This document shows positions 61,018 through 64,000 of a stretch of DNA of 64,000 nucleotides, piece after piece. Under the pieces are notes generated by a model. The model did not search any database, was not told the origin of the DNA, and saw only the letters and a program-made list of their open reading frames with translations. The stretch is taken from NCBI GenBank assembly GCA_905183005.1, contig CAJJDO010000100.1, forward strand, positions 8,285-72,284. Reading direction: 5' to 3'. The translations under genes and the position numbers were made by a program. The first letter of the stretch is position 1. Each line of letters opens with the position of its first letter. This stretch comes from Paramecium pentaurelia. Its lineage: Eukaryota; Ciliophora; Oligohymenophorea; Peniculida; Parameciidae.

Positions 61018-62396
61018 ATGAATAGTGGTGAATATCAAAAATTTGAAGAATTAGGATTAGATTAATGGTTATTGAAATTATGTTGGAAGATTGATTATAA
61101 AGAACCAAGACCTATTTAAATTTTAAGTATCCCTCCTTTATTATAAGGAAAGAATTTATTGAGTAACAATCCAGGAATTATTTATAGTTTCATCTCAAAC
61201 AGGTACTGGAAAAACAGCTGCATTCTCATTTCCAATTCTTTAAAAATTAAGTCAAGATCCATATGGGATTTTTGCAATTATATTGACTGCAAGTAGAGAA
61301 CTGGCAGTATAAATAGCTGAATAAATATAAATATTTGGTGCTAGTGTAAATTTGAGATTGGCTTTATTAATAGGAGGTCTTTCCTCTTCAAAATAAGTAA
61401 AGCAATTAGGATAAATCCCACATATAATAATTGGAACACCTGGAAGATGTTCAGAATTACTAAGCATTGATGCTAATTTTTAGAAATATATTAAAAATGT
61501 TAAATATTTCATATTGGATGAAGTAGATAGATTATTGGAACCTCAAATTTGGGATGATATTAAAAAAGTATATGAATAATGCGAATCTCCTTAAATAGCA
61601 TTAGTATCAGCTACTCTTAATAATGTGACTTAGTAGTTGAAAAATGAATTTAATGATGTTAATTTTGTTGATTGCATCAATAATCCAGAATAAAAGGTAT
61701 CAGAGACTATTAAACACAAATTTATATTGATGCCTGATTTAGTTAAAGATTATTATTTCATTCATCTGATGAAAAAATTGGAAGGAGCATCTACAATTGT
61801 ATTTGCTCCTACATGTAGAAAATGTCATGACTTAAATGAATTACTTAATCATTTTGAAATTAAATCAACATGTTTACATTCTATGTTACCTTAACATGAA
61901 AGAATAAGCAATTTAAGAGCTTATAGATCATAAAAGACTTAAGTATTGGTAGCAACTGATGTAGCATCAAGAGGACTTGATATACCAAATGTTAAATTTG
62001 TTATTAATTGGAATGTACCTAAAGTAGAAGCAGATTACGTCCATAGAGTAGGTAGAACAGGAAGAGCTGGTAGAAGGTATATTAAATAATTTCTACTTCT
62101 CTTAGAGGCACTGCAATAACAATGATGACTTAATTTGATGTAGAAAGAGTGTTAGCAATAGAAAATTTGATTAATTAAAAAATGGAAGAAATAAAATTTA
62201 ATGAAGAAAAAGTACTTTCAAATATGACTGCGGTTACAAAAGCTATTAAAACAATTAAAATTGTATTTATATATCATATTATTTTCATTAGAAAATGTAA
62301 TAGGATGGTACAACTGAAAAATTCTTGGATCTTCAAAAGAAAAAAGTAAAATCTAAATAAAAAAGAAAAGAAGGCTAAGAAGAATAATTATCATGA
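61018..62396 (+). CDS. DDX49: DEAD-box RNA helicase, DDX49/Dbp8 type
   Basis: Four exons (61018-61162, 61188-62076, 62106-62262, 62292-62396) with introns of 25, 29 and 29 nt give 431 residues. The Q motif is FEELGLDQWLL ... PRPIQ; motif I SSQTGTGKTAAF is split by the first intron. The remaining motifs are ASRELA (Ia), GG and TPGR (Ib), LDEVDRLL (motif II, DEVD rather than DEAD), SAT (III), VFAPTCRKC (IV), ATDVASRGLDIPNV (V) and HRVGRTGRAGR (VI). The tail is short and Lys-rich (KKKVKSKQKRKEG). The size and motif text fit DDX49/Dbp8, which acts in nucleolar 40S ribosome assembly. The DEVD form and the AS in ASRELA are mild departures from consensus. Confidence 0.87.
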
Positions 62397-62454
62397 TTTT
62401 TTAATAATGTTTTTAGATTACATTGATATTATACATAATAAAGTCATTGTATTT

Positions 62455-63204
62455 TCATTCTACTTATGCTTTTTATTATTTATTTTTTAACTTTTTCTAT
62501 AATTTTCCATCTTACTATTGTTTCTTCTATTTAGTTTATACTGTTTATTCAATTTCTATTTATTCTTCTTATTATGGTTTAACTTTCTTTTTATTTATTT
62601 TCTTTCCTCCCTTTAGAATGCCACTTTTTTATTTCTATGGCTATTCTTCCTCCACTTCCTCATTTATTAAGTTATTCAATTCTTCTAATTCATTTTAAAT
62701 GTCATCTTCATCTTCTTAATTATCTCGTTAATTTTATTGTTCTTCTTTAGCTTATTCCTCTAAGTACTCTAAGAATTTATAGATATAATTGAATTACTGG
62801 ATAAATAATATTTGTATCTCTTTCCATTTACATGTTTGAGAACAACAGATTTCTTTTTACTAATATTTTATCTGGTCAAATTACAATATAATTTATTTCT
62901 AAATTTTTATGAATTAATATTACTTATCAGTTTTATGCTAGACAATATATGGTTCAAATTATGTAAATTCAATATCATTTTCTAATGCATTCTTATAGCT
63001 TCTACCATTAAGATAATTGTTAAATTCTTGTAAAGTTGGTAGGATTTCATGATGAGTTAAAATGCATTTAATTTTTCCACTTGATAAAAATTCAAAATGC
63101 TTATTATTTTAAACAAGCTTTTATAATTCTTTATTTTTATTTGAATTAGAATCATTTACTTTGTTATTTTAAACTTGTTTTCCAGATTCTTTATTTTTAT
63201 TCAT
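62455..63204 (-). CDS. SURF2: SURF2-like protein
   Basis: Three exons (62924-63204, 62798-62898, 62455-62768) with introns of 25 and 29 nt give 231 residues. The conserved part is residues 35-125: FLSSGKIKCILTHHEILPTL, FNNYLNGRSYKNALENDIEF, then FEPYIVQHKTDK, NKLYCNLTRQNISKKKSVVL and KHVNGKRYKYYL, the layout of surfeit locus protein 2. The C-terminal 100 residues are strongly acidic then Lys/Gln-rich, as often seen in nucleolar proteins. SURF2 is linked to 5S RNP and ribosome assembly in other eukaryotes; here that is by family only. It converges on DDX49 with 58 bp between stops. Confidence 0.82.
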
Positions 63205-63323
63205 AAATTAAAATAATAATTATATTTTAGCAACAATCTGCATACTAGATTATTAAATTATATTAAAAAAATTCTTTGAATATTAATTGTTATTCAGTTT
63301 AATTCTGGTTAATTAAATTATTG

Positions 63324-64000
63324 ATGATTAATAAGGCTTCATCATTAACCAGAACAACAATTCGAATGTTCAAAATGATGACCAAAAATTAAACCAGATA
63401 TTCATATGGGAAATTAGACCACTTTTTTGCCAACTATGAAATGAGTGAATTTGAATCTCCCAAAATTACCATTAACAAATTTTAATATTTAATTGATGAC
63501 ATTTTTTGTTCCAACAGTCTTCAATTTAATACATCTTTGGCCTCTTATTTGAATGTAAATGATGTAGAAATAAGTTAATTGATAGAACTTTTAGATAAAA
63601 TACATTAAAATAACTTTTTCTTGTCAAGAACCAATAAATAATGTTTAGCTTAAATTATACTAAATAAATTAGATTCCTTTAATGAGGATATCATCTCAAT
63701 CATTAATTAAGCCTGTTTATAAGGGTTTATTAATGAATAGCTAATGGAACTCTTTATTAATTAATTTACTATGTAAGGAATTACATAATATAATTTTACA
63801 TTTTAAGTTTAATTACTATATATTTTTGGTCAAGCTCTCTTAAGATATAACAATTTAACAAAAAATGAAGCCTTCATAAAAAAATGGTAAGAACTCATTA
63901 AAAATGCAATTGCACAATATAAACCAGAGTATAAAATATCTGGTTGTATGTTTTCCTAAATATCATTCTTATTCAAAGGACTCTTCTATATAGAATTAGA
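63324..64000 (+). CDS. 5' part of an unknown gene, helical repeats, runs off the window
   Basis: The ATG at 63324 opens a frame that stays open to the window edge (at least 225 residues). The N-terminus MINKASSLTRTTIRMFKMMT is basic and Ser/Thr-rich, which suggests mitochondrial import. The rest is predicted mostly helical with Leu/Ile/Asn/Gln-rich stretches (YLNVNDVEISQLIELLDKIH, FLSRTNKQCLAQIILNKLD, LYIFGQALLRYNN), reminiscent of organellar RNA-binding helical-repeat proteins. That is an inference from texture only. A GT...AG stretch near 63945-63980 could be a first intron. It is divergent from SURF2, with 119 bp between starts. Confidence 0.6.

Noticed and set aside
62423..62698. 91-residue Tyr/Phe-rich plus-strand frame
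   Set aside because: It is the antisense of the acidic and Lys/Gln-rich tail of the SURF2-like gene.
1..64000. Reading TAA and TAG as stops, which would leave almost no genes over 140 codons
   Set aside because: Conserved proteins (IFT88, SEC24, DDX49, channel, kinase) only appear when TAA/TAG are Gln, and their ends fall on TGA.
1..64000. Telomere repeats at the window ends
   Set aside because: Neither end shows runs of the G4T2/G3T3 type or complement. The ends are ordinary sequence cut by the window.
1..64000. tRNA, rRNA or snRNA genes
   Set aside because: I found no cloverleaf-like segment with A and B box signals and no rRNA-like conserved stretch. A covariance-model scan would be decisive, but none was run.

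Overview
This window reads as ciliate DNA, almost certainly Paramecium. TAA and TAG are read through as Gln in every convincing gene and TGA is the only stop. Confirmed introns are tiny (20-31 nt, GT...AG), intergenic distances in the right half are often under 100 bp, and composition is very AT-rich. The genes are typical of a macronuclear-type Paramecium genome. One run of Ns (27152-27678) shows this is a draft scaffold.

The window has two compartments. Left, about 1-41 kb, is gene-poor and family-rich: a non-LTR retrotransposon-like relic, several coding relics with TGA codons or frameshifts, three WD40 genes (3.3-4.8, 16.3-19.1 and 28.2-30.8 kb), a giant intronless Cys-rich membrane protein of the surface-antigen type (6.8-14.3 kb, 2489 codons plus stop), a glycine-2 myristoylation candidate (25.1-26.1 kb), a broken REJ/polycystin-like membrane protein gene (33.7-37.3 kb), and two tandem auxin-efflux-carrier-like transporters (38.6-41.1 kb). 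Long stretches between them hold no gene that I can support. This looks like subtelomeric or otherwise fast-evolving sequence, though no telomere repeat is visible.

Right, 41-64 kb, is compact and mostly conserved, with introns that close exactly in frame. In order: a secreted permuted papain/NlpC-like enzyme; a co-oriented minus-strand trio for membrane and ciliary traffic, namely SEC24 (COPII coat), WASHC4/SWIP (endosomal WASH complex) and IFT88 (intraflagellar transport), separated by 42 bp each; NDUFA5 of respiratory complex I; a coiled-coil protein; a cyclic-nucleotide-type K+ channel with a zinc knuckle in its tail; a Gln-rich protein of unknown family; an Aurora-like kinase preceded by a MYND-like zinc finger; a TauE/SafE anion exporter; a DDX49/Dbp8-type RNA helicase; SURF2; and the 5' part of an unknown gene.

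The most unusual observations are the MYND-Aurora fusion, the zinc-knuckle K+ channel, a 21-bp gap between two divergent start codons (TauE and DDX49), several stop-free introns of 3n length, and very recent 126-bp duplications inside a WD40 gene. All coordinates were derived by reading frames by hand; exon sums were checked for divisibility by three.
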